From: Akkermansia muciniphila
Lineage (GTDB): Bacteria; Verrucomicrobiota; Verrucomicrobiia; Verrucomicrobiales; Akkermansiaceae
Assembly (NCBI RefSeq): GCF_040616545.1
Contig: NZ_CP156688.1
Span: 682,001 to 746,000 of the forward strand
Direction of reading: 5' to 3'
DNA: 64,000 nt
Shown here in pieces: positions 33,752 through 41,656 of the stretch. Numbering within the stretch: the first letter of the stretch is position 1; every line of letters starts with the position of its first letter. The translations under genes and the position numbers were made by a program. The notes below the pieces were generated by a model that saw only the letters and a list, made by a program, of their open reading frames with translations, had not been told where the DNA came from and made no database searches.

Positions 33752-35755
33752 ATGAATCTTGACCTTCTCCAAAAAGCCGCCAACCAGGCGCGGGGACTTG
33801 CCATGGATGCCGTTCACGACTGCGCGTCCGGCCACCTGGGCCTGCCGCTGGGATGCGCAGAAATCGGGGCCGTCCTGTTCGGCGATCTGCTCAACATCTG
33901 TCCCGCGCAGCCCCGCTGGCTCAACCGTGACCGCTTCATTCTCTCTGCCGGCCACGGCTCCATGTTCCTTTACGGCTGGCTGCACCTGTCGGGATTCAAC
34001 ATCAGCATTGAAGACCTCAAAGGCTTCCGCCACAAGGGGTCCATCACGCCCGGCCACCCGGAATTCCGGGATACGGAGGGTGTGGAATGCACCACGGGGC
34101 CCCTGGGCCAGGGCATTGCGAACGCCGTAGGCTTCGCCCTTTCCGCCAGGCGCGCCGCCGCCCGGTTCAACAGGCCCGGCATGGACATCTTCACCCAGCA
34201 CGTTTTCTGCCTGACGGGGGACGGCTGCCTTCAGGAAGGCGTGGCCCGCGAATCCATTGCCCTGGCCGCCGTCCTGAAACTGGACAACCTCATTCTCATT
34301 TACGATTCCAACGACATCACGCTGGACGCCCCGGCGGACCGCACCCAGATTGCGGACCCGCGCGCCATGTATGAAGCCCTGGGCTGGGACGTGCGCCAGA
34401 TTGACGGCCATGACCTCAAGGCCATCGCGGAAGCGGTGGAAGCCGCCAAGGCGGCCAAAAACGGCAAGCCCCAGCTCATCATTGCCAAGACCGTCATCGG
34501 CAAAGGCATTCCCGGCATTGAAGGCACCACCAAGGGCCACGGGGAAGGCGGCGCCAAGCTCCAGGAGGAAGCGCACGCCAACTGGGGAATTCCCGCGGGA
34601 GAACGCTATTATGTATCTGAAGACGTCCGCAGCTTCTTCAACGGCCTCCGGGCCGGGAGGGAAGCCGCCTTCACCGCCTGGGAAGCCACGTACCGGAAAT
34701 GGCGCGCCGCCTATCCGGAACTGGCCGCAGAGCTGGACTCCGGCATGGACGCCTGCGCCAGGGGCGTGGACGCCGCCATCACGGACAAGGACATTCCCCC
34801 CTTCCCCGCAGATTACAGTGACGCCACCCGTTCCGCCGGTTCCGTGGCCATCAACGCCGTTGCCAAGGCGGACCCGTGGTTCCTGACCACCAGCGCGGAC
34901 CTGTACAGCTCCAACAAGAATTACCTTTCCGGCGCGGGGGATTTCTCCGCGGAAAATCCGGAAGGCCGCAACTTCTGGTTCGGTATCCGCGAACATGCCA
35001 TGGCCGCCATCTGCAACGGCATGGCCTATGACGGGCTGTTCCGCGTGAGCGCCGCCACGTTCTGCGTGTTTGTGGACTACATGCGCGGCGCCATCCGCGT
35101 GGCCGCCCTCAGCGGCCTGCCCGTCACCTACATCCTGACGCACGATTCCGTGGCCGTGGGCGAAGACGGCCCCACCCACCAGCCGGTGGAAACCGTTTCC
35201 GGCCTCCGCGTGATTCCCAACCTGGACGTCATCCGTCCGGCAGACCCGGAAGAAACCGCCGGAGCTTGGATGGCCGCCCTGCAACGCGCCGAGGGTCCCA
35301 CCGCCCTGATCCTGACCCGGCAGAAGGTCGCCACCCTGAATGACATTCCCGTGGAAACGCGCCGCCAGGGCGTGTTGAAAGGCGGCTACATCGCCCGGCG
35401 GGAACAGGGGGAACTGAAAGCCGTCATTATGGCCAGCGGTTCGGAACTGGAACTGGCCCTGAAAGCCGCGGAACAGGTGGGAGAAGGAATCCGCGTGGTT
35501 TCCATGCCCAGCTTCTTCCGCTTTGACGCCCAGCCCGCGGAATACCGGGAAAGCGTGATCCCCTCCTCCTGCGTGAAGAGGGTGTCCGTGGAAGCCGGGA
35601 TCACGGACCTCTGGTGGAAATACCTGGGCTGCCAGGGTGAAGCCGTGGGCATCAACCGCTTCGGCTTCTCCGCACCCGGCGCACAGGTGCTGGAAGAACT
35701 CGGCATGAACGTGGACAACGTCGTCGCCGCCGTTCAAAAAGTGCTCGCCAAATAA
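33752..35755 (+). CDS. tkt: Transketolase
   Basis: Thiamine-diphosphate enzyme of the pentose phosphate pathway moving two-carbon units between sugar phosphates. 667 residues from [15 protein letters not shown]. Visible motifs: GHLGLPLG and [17 protein letters not shown] in the N-terminal domain, the TPP motif [18 protein letters not shown]...[17 protein letters not shown]-like [11 protein letters not shown] in the pyrimidine domain with the conserved Glu just before it. Full length. An upstream in-frame ATG at 33722 would add ten unconserved residues. Confidence 0.95.
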   Translation: MNLDLLQKAANQARGLAMDAVHDCASGHLGLPLGCAEIGAVLFGDLLNICPAQPRWLNRDRFILSAGHGSMFLYGWLHLSGFNISIEDLKGFRHKGSITPGHPEFRDTEGVECTTGPLGQGIANAVGFALSARRAAARFNRPGMDIFTQHVFCLTGDGCLQEGVARESIALAAVLKLDNLILIYDSNDITLDAPADRTQIADPRAMYEALGWDVRQIDGHDLKAIAEAVEAAKAAKNGKPQLIIAKTVIGKGIPGIEGTTKGHGEGGAKLQEEAHANWGIPAGERYYVSEDVRSFFNGLRAGREAAFTAWEATYRKWRAAYPELAAELDSGMDACARGVDAAITDKDIPPFPADYSDATRSAGSVAINAVAKADPWFLTTSADLYSSNKNYLSGAGDFSAENPEGRNFWFGIREHAMAAICNGMAYDGLFRVSAATFCVFVDYMRGAIRVAALSGLPVTYILTHDSVAVGEDGPTHQPVETVSGLRVIPNLDVIRPADPEETAGAWMAALQRAEGPTALILTRQKVATLNDIPVETRRQGVLKGGYIARREQGELKAVIMASGSELELALKAAEQVGEGIRVVSMPSFFRFDAQPAEYRESVIPSSCVKRVSVEAGITDLWWKYLGCQGEAVGINRFGFSAPGAQVLEELGMNVDNVVAAVQKVLAK

Positions 35756-35785
35756 CTTGCGGCGTTTTGCCGTTATTCCTTTTCA

Positions 35786-35818
35786 GGGGCTGTTTCACCG
35801 CGTGTGAAACAGCCCTTT
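35786..35818 (+). terminator. Terminator after transketolase
   Basis: Stem GGGCTGTTTCAC / GTGAAACAGCCC with a short loop and TTTGC tail. Confidence 0.8.
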
Positions 35819-35925
35819 GCTTATGGCGGTTCAGAACGGGAGCAGGGCTGGCCGCTCCTGTCCTGAAGCCCCGTAGAGCCTGCGCCGCATCTATGTGCGC
35901 CCGGAGAATGAGCGGGGAAGGCGGT

Positions 35926-37506
35926 CTATTCCCTGGTCACCTTCAGCCGTAAAAACCTCCGCGCCGGAGCATTGCCGTCTATCACCACCGTATCAAGGTA
36001 TTCAGCCCGGTTTCCGGATGGCTCAATCACCGCCTCTTCTCTCCAGGAAACCAGGTCTTCCGAGCTTTCCACGCTGAACGTCACGTCCGTGGCCGCAGGG
36101 TTCACGGGCCATTCCAGCGCCAGGCGGCGCTCACCGTTTTCCTCCCTGGCCACCAGCGTTGTGACGCTTCCGCAGGGCTTGTCCGGATCCAGCCCCGTGG
36201 CGTACTTCATCAGGTTGGTAATGCCGTCGCCCGCCGGGCAGGAATCCGGGGCCGTCTGGTCCTCTGGCGTTCCATCGGGAAAATGGTCCTTCTTCCACTG
36301 GTCATAGGGGGAAGGCGTGCGCGTCCAGGCCAGCACCAGGGCGCTTTTACCCGCCGTATTCTCCTGTTTCAGGGAAAAACCGCCCGCCTGCTTCCAGGCT
36401 TCCGCGCTGGCGGCGTCATAGGAAACGGAGGGAAGCGCCGCCATGGAAAGAGTGGTACCCTCCACCAGCTTCCAGCTCTGCTCCCGTTCCTTCCCGTCCA
36501 TGGCAGGGAGAGCCACATGGACCTCCGCGCCGCCGTCCAGGGAGACCGGACCCTCCGCGCTCCACTTGGCCTCCCGGCCGGGGTCCCGGGGAAGAGAAAA
36601 GGACAGGCATGCTCCTGCAGCCACGTCCAGCCGCGTCATTCCCCGTATGGCGGCATTCGTGCCGAGCCGCACCGTCCCGCCTTCCACGCTTACCGGAAAA
36701 TGGCACAGGGAAACGCCGTCGCCGAAGCCCAGCGTTCCGTCCCCCGTCTTCCTCAGGCTGGAGGTGGAGGAATACCCGGCGAAGGAATAAAGCGGATCTT
36801 CCATGCTGACCAGGCAGTCCCGGTCCGCATGCGCCACCATGCGCACATGGCCCATGACTGTGATGGAGTTGGGCACGCCGCCCGATGAAGCCCCCACGGA
36901 ACGCCCCCGGAAATTGCCGCTGAAGGAAACGGGACGGGAAGAATCCGTGGAACGGAGATTGAGCACGGTGGGAGCCGCGGCGCTGTTGCCGGAGACATAA
37001 ACGGCACCGCCCAGATTGCCGGCGCTGTTGCCGGAAAAGGTACAGCCGCCTTCCACACTCACGGTGCGCTCATCCTCGCCGTCATTGGCGTCCAGGCACA
37101 GGGCGCCCCCATTATGGCCGGCCGCGTTGCCGGAAAAGGAAGAACCCGCGGCTATCTGCACGTTTCCACGGCTGTACATGGCCCCGCCGCTGCCCTGCTC
37201 CGCCCTGTTGCCGGAAAAGGAAACGGCGGCCTGCTGCACCACGGAGCCGGCATAAACCGCTCCGCCCTGGGAGAAGCCGCGCACCGTATTGTTGTCATAG
37301 GAGGCGGAACCGGAGAACGTGACCCGGCCGTAATCCAGCGTGCCGCCGCCGTTGCCGGTTTTATCCGCATTGCTGGAACCTCCGCCTGCATTGACCAGCA
37401 CATCCGCCAGCAAAAGCGCCCCGGAAAGAAGGGCGGCGGCCCCAAGGGCAACCCCGGGAAGGCCCAGACGGCCGGAAAGAACGGAAAAACAACGTGTTTT
37501 CTTCAT
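35926..37506 (-). CDS. Secreted protein with chlamydial Pmp-like repeats
   Basis: 526 residues from MKKTRCFSVLSG, with a hydrophobic signal or anchor at residues 14-36. Residues roughly 50-220 carry repeats of the type FSGNxA...GGA(V/L)Y (SFSGNRAEQGSGGAMYS, FSGNAAGHNGGALCL, FSGNSAGNLGGAVYV), the pattern of chlamydial polymorphic outer-membrane proteins and related beta-helices. The C-terminal part has a GDGITNLMKYATGLDP segment common in secreted PVC-group proteins, then a beta-sandwich-like end. There is no autotransporter barrel. It follows the sulfatase by 25 bp and is the third gene of the cluster behind invertible segment C. A longer frame to 37728 overlaps the sulfatase and is rejected. 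Confidence 0.83.
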   Translation of the reverse strand: MKKTRCFSVLSGRLGLPGVALGAAALLSGALLLADVLVNAGGGSSNADKTGNGGGTLDYGRVTFSGSASYDNNTVRGFSQGGAVYAGSVVQQAAVSFSGNRAEQGSGGAMYSRGNVQIAAGSSFSGNAAGHNGGALCLDANDGEDERTVSVEGGCTFSGNSAGNLGGAVYVSGNSAAAPTVLNLRSTDSSRPVSFSGNFRGRSVGASSGGVPNSITVMGHVRMVAHADRDCLVSMEDPLYSFAGYSSTSSLRKTGDGTLGFGDGVSLCHFPVSVEGGTVRLGTNAAIRGMTRLDVAAGACLSFSLPRDPGREAKWSAEGPVSLDGGAEVHVALPAMDGKEREQSWKLVEGTTLSMAALPSVSYDAASAEAWKQAGGFSLKQENTAGKSALVLAWTRTPSPYDQWKKDHFPDGTPEDQTAPDSCPAGDGITNLMKYATGLDPDKPCGSVTTLVAREENGERRLALEWPVNPAATDVTFSVESSEDLVSWREEAVIEPSGNRAEYLDTVVIDGNAPARRFLRLKVTRE

Positions 37507-37531
37507 AAGTCTTGTCCAGTTGGTGAGAGGT

Positions 37532-40402
37532 TTACTGCCGGATGGGAACCACGGAGGAGGCATCGTCCGGGTCCGTTTCCCCGGGATCGACAAGGCCGTT
37601 TCCATTGGCGTCTTCCACAAGGTCGGGAACGCCGTCCCCGTCGGAATCCACGTCCGGAAGATCGGGCATGCGGATGTAGGCCGTGCCGACCGCCTGGCCG
37701 TTCCTGGTAAGCACGGGATACTGCGCATCCACCTGCCGGAGCTCCCGGATCAGGGCGCGCGCCATGCGCATCAGGCGTTCCTGCTGCGCCGGGTCCCGGG
37801 CCAGGTCATTGCTCTCTCCTATGTCGTCCTTCAGGTTGAAGAGCTGCCACGGGAAGCGGCCCGCCGTCTTGTAGCCGTTGCCGGAATACAGGTCCGTATG
37901 GGCGTACTGGTCCATGTAATTGTAAATGACTTTCCAGTCCCCATCCCGGTAGGTGGAATAGAAATTGGCGTAGGAATGGTGGTGGGGGAAATGCTGGAAT
38001 ATCTTCTGGGTGCGGTGGAAGGAGGCGTCTCCCCTGAAATAGGGGCTGATGTCCTCCCCGTCCACCTGCTGGCCCACCGGAACCTTCAGCTTCAGCATAT
38101 TCAGGATAGTGGGATAAATATCCCAAATAGCCACGATGTCATGGTTTACGGCATTCTGCCGAATGGGGTATTCCTGCTGGATGGAGCTGGAGGGGTCCGC
38201 CTCCGCCCATCCCACGATCATCGGGATGCGCGTTCCCCCTTCATAACGGCTGCCCTTGCGTCCTCTCAGGGGGGCCACGGCGCTTATCTTCTCAAGCCAC
38301 GGAATATTCCCGTCATAGCTCTGCTGGATGGGTGCGTCCCCGCCGTTGTCAGACATGAAAATGACCAGCGTCCTGTTGGCGACGCCCAGCTCCTTGAGGT
38401 AATCCATCAGATCCCCCAGGGACTTGTCCATGCCCCCGATCAGGGTGCCGAAGTTGCGGAGGTTGCCGCCGATGGAAACTCCCGGTTCAAACGTCGTTCC
38501 CGAGGGGTAGGTATCATAATCCCCGTTGGGGTCCGGCTGGTCGTGCCTCTGGTGCACGGCGTAATGGGTCATGTACGCGAAGAAAGGCGCATTATCATCC
38601 ACGGCGGCCTTGATCTGCTTCTTCATCTCCAGCGTCAGGGCATTTGTCAGGAAGTTCTTCTTCCTGTCTTCCGCCGTGGTCGTTCCGTAATATTCCTCCA
38701 GGTCCGGAACATGGGTATTCCCGGAGCCGAAATGGTCTTCTCCCCGGTAGGAGGCGGGCTGCCCGGCGGAACAGCCGGCAATGTTGACGTCAAATCCCAG
38801 ATTGGCCGGATTGGAATAACGCTGGTTGGACGGAGCAAAGTGGGCCTTCCCTACCGTAATCGTCCTGTAACCCGCTTCCTGAAGAACCCGGGGGAGGGGA
38901 ATCTCCTGCTGGCTCATCCCGGCCATGTTCCACTGGGGAGCCCGGATGTGGGGGAGCCCGCCGCTGAATTCATTCAGCGTGGGGGCATTCACGGCCGTCC
39001 AGTTGGTAACCCGGTGGCGGGCGGAGGTCTTCCCCGTCATCAGAGACGTGCGGCCCGGGGAACACAGGGGGCACGAGTAGGCGTTCGTGAACTTCATCCC
39101 CTGCACCGCCAGTCTTTCCATGGAGGGCGTTTTGTAAAACGAGTTCAACTCCGTGACGACGGGCTGGCCGTCCTTATAGTAAAATGGCACGGACGTATCC
39201 TGCCAGCCCATGTCGTCCACCAGGAACACCAGAACGTTGGGCGCATTCTCCGCCAGAACGGAAATGATCAGGGACTTGCTTTTCTCCGTGCCGTCCGCCG
39301 CGGTCAGCGTCAGCGTGTACTGCGTGGTTTCCGCAGGAGCTACCTGCACGCTGCCGGCGCCCGCCGTGCTGGTGACGGGCACCTCCGTTCCATTGGCGGT
39401 CAGGGTGAGTGTTTGCGCCTTCACCGTACTCCACGTCAGGGTGGCCTTTTCATGACTGCCGGGAGTAATCCTCTTTTTGTCCGATTCAAAGAGAAGTATC
39501 TCCGGCTCCTGCTTCTTGACGGTCACCGTTACTTCTTCCGCGGAAGCGGTCCCGTCCTCACAAGCGGCGCGGAGAACGTAAGTCGTCGTGGTCCCGGGCT
39601 TTACCGTGACGGAGCCTGCGCCGTTCTCCGTGGTGGCCGGAATGTCCTGCCCGTCCCTGGTGCTCAGCGTGACCGCTCCGCATTTCCAGGTTTTCCAGCT
39701 CAGCACGGCTCCGGAAGCCGAATCTTCCATGATTTCCGCAGGAGTAGCCGTAAAGGACACGATGCCGGGAGAGGGCGCCGCCAGGCGGACGGCATTAATG
39801 GCGGAACGGGTCAGGGAAGCCCCGTTTCCCGTGATGGTGATGGTCCCGTTCGTTACCGGAACATATTTCAGCGTCAGCTTGTTGGCTCCTTCCTGAAAAG
39901 CGCCGGAAAACGTGCCGCGGTCCTGAATGACGCCGGAGAGGCCGTTGGCCGTATAAACCATGTCCCGGTCCGAATCATTGCAATCCCCGTAAATTTCCAC
40001 ATGGCAGTATTCCGCCATGGACTCCGGAAGCTGGGAAATCACGACATTTTCCGTCCCCCGGATGCCTGCCCAGGAATCCATGAGAACATAATCGCGGTTT
40101 TTGCCGGGCGCAAAGACGCCGTTGCTGGCGCAGTAACCCGGCTTGATGGCGCAGGAGGCTTCCGTGGACACTCCCTCCGTAGTTTTCAGGGCGGAGGCGG
40201 TCGTCGTGGCATTGGCCGCGGGCTTGATGAAATTCCAGGTTTTCCCTTCCTCCGCCACAGTCCCGGGCTGCGCCTGCTGGAACGCCGTCTCCGTGGCAGC
40301 AGCTCCGTTCAGCACCCCTATCCCTATTTCTTCCGCATGAGCCAGACAGCAGGCGGCCACTGCGGCCGGAATCCATCCGCACCAATTCAGTTTTCTCATC
40401 AT
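37532..40402 (-). CDS. Secreted sulfatase (FGly type) with N-terminal accessory domains
   Basis: 956 residues with a signal peptide ending near CLAHA. The N-terminal 205 residues look like a carbohydrate-binding beta-sandwich (LTLKYVPVTNGTITITGNG). Residues about 215-385 form two Ig-like repeats. The sulfatase domain starts at NVLVFLVDDMGWQD (metal-binding Asp pair). The formylglycine site is C447-S-P-G-R451, the cysteine-type C-x-P-x-R motif, which needs a maturase not found here. Near the C terminus is a calcium-binding type repeat DSDGDGVPD...DANGNGLVD. Likely removes sulfate from extracellular glycans, plausibly mucin, but the substrate is not readable. Lies 75 bp after the PEP-CTERM gene, in the cluster behind invertible segment C. 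Confidence 0.93.
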   Translation of the reverse strand: MMRKLNWCGWIPAAVAACCLAHAEEIGIGVLNGAAATETAFQQAQPGTVAEEGKTWNFIKPAANATTTASALKTTEGVSTEASCAIKPGYCASNGVFAPGKNRDYVLMDSWAGIRGTENVVISQLPESMAEYCHVEIYGDCNDSDRDMVYTANGLSGVIQDRGTFSGAFQEGANKLTLKYVPVTNGTITITGNGASLTRSAINAVRLAAPSPGIVSFTATPAEIMEDSASGAVLSWKTWKCGAVTLSTRDGQDIPATTENGAGSVTVKPGTTTTYVLRAACEDGTASAEEVTVTVKKQEPEILLFESDKKRITPGSHEKATLTWSTVKAQTLTLTANGTEVPVTSTAGAGSVQVAPAETTQYTLTLTAADGTEKSKSLIISVLAENAPNVLVFLVDDMGWQDTSVPFYYKDGQPVVTELNSFYKTPSMERLAVQGMKFTNAYSCPLCSPGRTSLMTGKTSARHRVTNWTAVNAPTLNEFSGGLPHIRAPQWNMAGMSQQEIPLPRVLQEAGYRTITVGKAHFAPSNQRYSNPANLGFDVNIAGCSAGQPASYRGEDHFGSGNTHVPDLEEYYGTTTAEDRKKNFLTNALTLEMKKQIKAAVDDNAPFFAYMTHYAVHQRHDQPDPNGDYDTYPSGTTFEPGVSIGGNLRNFGTLIGGMDKSLGDLMDYLKELGVANRTLVIFMSDNGGDAPIQQSYDGNIPWLEKISAVAPLRGRKGSRYEGGTRIPMIVGWAEADPSSSIQQEYPIRQNAVNHDIVAIWDIYPTILNMLKLKVPVGQQVDGEDISPYFRGDASFHRTQKIFQHFPHHHSYANFYSTYRDGDWKVIYNYMDQYAHTDLYSGNGYKTAGRFPWQLFNLKDDIGESNDLARDPAQQERLMRMARALIRELRQVDAQYPVLTRNGQAVGTAYIRMPDLPDVDSDGDGVPDLVEDANGNGLVDPGETDPDDASSVVPIRQ

Positions 40403-40477
40403 GATTTTCCCTTCCGTAAACAGACAGGCGCCGGCTGTCCCTTTTACGAACCGCCGGCGCCTGCATGAAGAACAACA
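40403..40477 (-). repeat. Intergenic hairpin between PEP-CTERM and sulfatase genes
   Basis: Stem AGGCGCCGGC / GCCGGCGCCT with a loop of about 17 bases on the minus strand. It lacks a T tract, so it is more likely an mRNA-stabilising or attenuating hairpin than a full terminator. Confidence 0.5.
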
Positions 40478-41272
40478 TTACGCGCGCCTGCGGCGCATCA
40501 GCAGAGCGCCCAGGCCCAGCAGGCCGAGACTGGCCGTGGCCGGCTCCGGAACGGAGGCCAGCGCCAGGGTATTGATGTTGCCGGTACCCCCCTGGGACTT
40601 GATATTAAGCTGGGTGCCGTCCTCCGCCACGTCAAACGTGTAAGTAATCAGCATCCAGTCCCCGGTATGCGTGCTGCCCGTGACGGTTGTACCGTTCAGG
40701 GTGGCGCCGGAACCGGTGGAATAATCATCCAGACTGGCGGAAATGTTGGAGATGCCGCTGCCGTCAATGCTGAAGGAAGAGGTATTGCCCGTACCGTAGT
40801 TGTTTCCGCGTCCCACCAGCATGGTGAGCGTGTAGGTGCCGGAGGACAGATTGTTCAGGGACATCGTGAAGTTGCCATTCGCGGAGCCGCTGGTATTGAC
40901 CGCTCCGCCCATGGGATTCCCCGTGGTCATATCCTGGCCGAAAACGTCGTAAAACTTGTTGTCCTGGCCCAGGGCTGAGCCTTTGGCGGTGGAATCGGTC
41001 ATGACACCGGGTCCGCCGCAGCAGAGCCCTCCGGTCGTCAGGGTAATGCCGGTTCCGTCCCCCCCGGTAGTGACCAAAGTGCCGGAAGTATAGGAGTTGC
41101 TCTGTCCGGTGGAAATTTTGTTCACTTTCTGTCCGGACTCTCCAAGATACGTGCCATCCACAACGGCAGTGCCATTGCCTGAATTGATCCCGAAGGAGAT
41201 CAGAACCGTAGAGGCTTCAGCCGCCACGGCCGCCGCAACCATGGTTGCCAGAATGAATAATGTTTTCTTCAT
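40478..41272 (-). CDS. PEP-CTERM sorting-domain surface protein
   Basis: 264 residues from MKKTLFILATMVAAAVAAEA, a signal peptide. The body resembles a beta-sandwich (VLISFGINSGNGTAVVDGTYLG, GNFTMSLNNLSSGTYTLTMLVGRGNN, WMLITYTFDVAEDGTQLNIKS). It ends with VPEPATASLGLLGLGALLMRRRRA, a complete PEP-CTERM anchor. An upstream frame start at 41329 would lose the signal peptide. It is first of three minus-strand genes (then sulfatase, Pmp-like protein), and its 5' region ends in predicted invertible segment C. Confidence 0.9.
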   Translation of the reverse strand: MKKTLFILATMVAAAVAAEASTVLISFGINSGNGTAVVDGTYLGESGQKVNKISTGQSNSYTSGTLVTTGGDGTGITLTTGGLCCGGPGVMTDSTAKGSALGQDNKFYDVFGQDMTTGNPMGGAVNTSGSANGNFTMSLNNLSSGTYTLTMLVGRGNNYGTGNTSSFSIDGSGISNISASLDDYSTGSGATLNGTTVTGSTHTGDWMLITYTFDVAEDGTQLNIKSQGGTGNINTLALASVPEPATASLGLLGLGALLMRRRRA

Positions 41273-41333
41273 GGTGTCTATGGGATATGTGGTTGGAAAT
41301 GATGAAACGCCACTTCCATTCCGCGACAAATAA

Positions 41334-41348
41334 CGAATTTAGAATCCG
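41334..41348 (+). repeat. Inverted repeat C, left copy
   Basis: CGAATTTAGAATCCG, centre TAG; exact reverse complement of the right copy. Confidence 0.88.
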
Positions 41349-41541
41349 TTATGTATGTTAGAAGAAAAATCTAGGAAATGTGTTATATATTTCATTGAAA
41401 ATGAGTCAGTTTTGTTTTTCGCGCCTTGAAAGGCAAGTCTTTGCCTGAGAGATTATCTAGCCCCTCAATCAATGAGCTATTTGATTAAGGCATTCATACT
41501 AATGAAATAATAATCGGAGCTCTGGTCTTTTTTGTTGACCC

Positions 41542-41556
41542 CGGATTCTAAATTCG
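41542..41556 (-). repeat. Inverted repeat C, right copy
   Basis: Plus strand CGGATTCTAAATTCG, centre CTA, exact reverse complement of the left copy. Confidence 0.88.
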
Positions 41557-41585
41557 CAAAACAACGGAAGGCTTTTCCATGAACA

Positions 41586-41624
41586 ACAAAAAAGCTCCCC
41601 TTCTCTCTGGAAGGGGAGCTTTTT
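41586..41624 (-). terminator. Bidirectional-looking terminator after the GreA-like gene
   Basis: Stem AAAAAGCTCCCCTTC / GAAGGGGAGCTTTTT with a six-base loop, with T tracts on both strands; 33 bases past the minus-strand stop. Confidence 0.9.
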
Positions 41625-41656
41625 AAAGGCCTAAGTCAAAAAAGAAAGCGGCTTTC

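Larger units (their letters stand above)
41334..41556 (-). promoter_or_regulatory. Predicted invertible promoter segment C (OFF orientation for the sulfatase cluster)
   Basis: Exact 15-bp inverted repeats bound about 223 bp. TTGACC (41535-41540) ends one base before the right repeat and points away from the PEP-CTERM gene. Outside the left repeat, minus strand, is TATTTG (41327-41332). Inversion would give TTGACC-17 bp-TATTTG toward the PEP-CTERM/sulfatase/Pmp-like cluster with a leader near 50 nt. The present sequence 17 bp from TTGACC is AAAACA. Inversion is inferred. Confidence 0.6.
41273..41656. other. AT-rich intergenic region with inverted repeats (384 bp)
   Basis: Holds invertible segment C and the greA-like gene terminator. 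The interior is far more AT-rich than neighbouring genes. No convincing coding frame. Confidence 0.7.
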
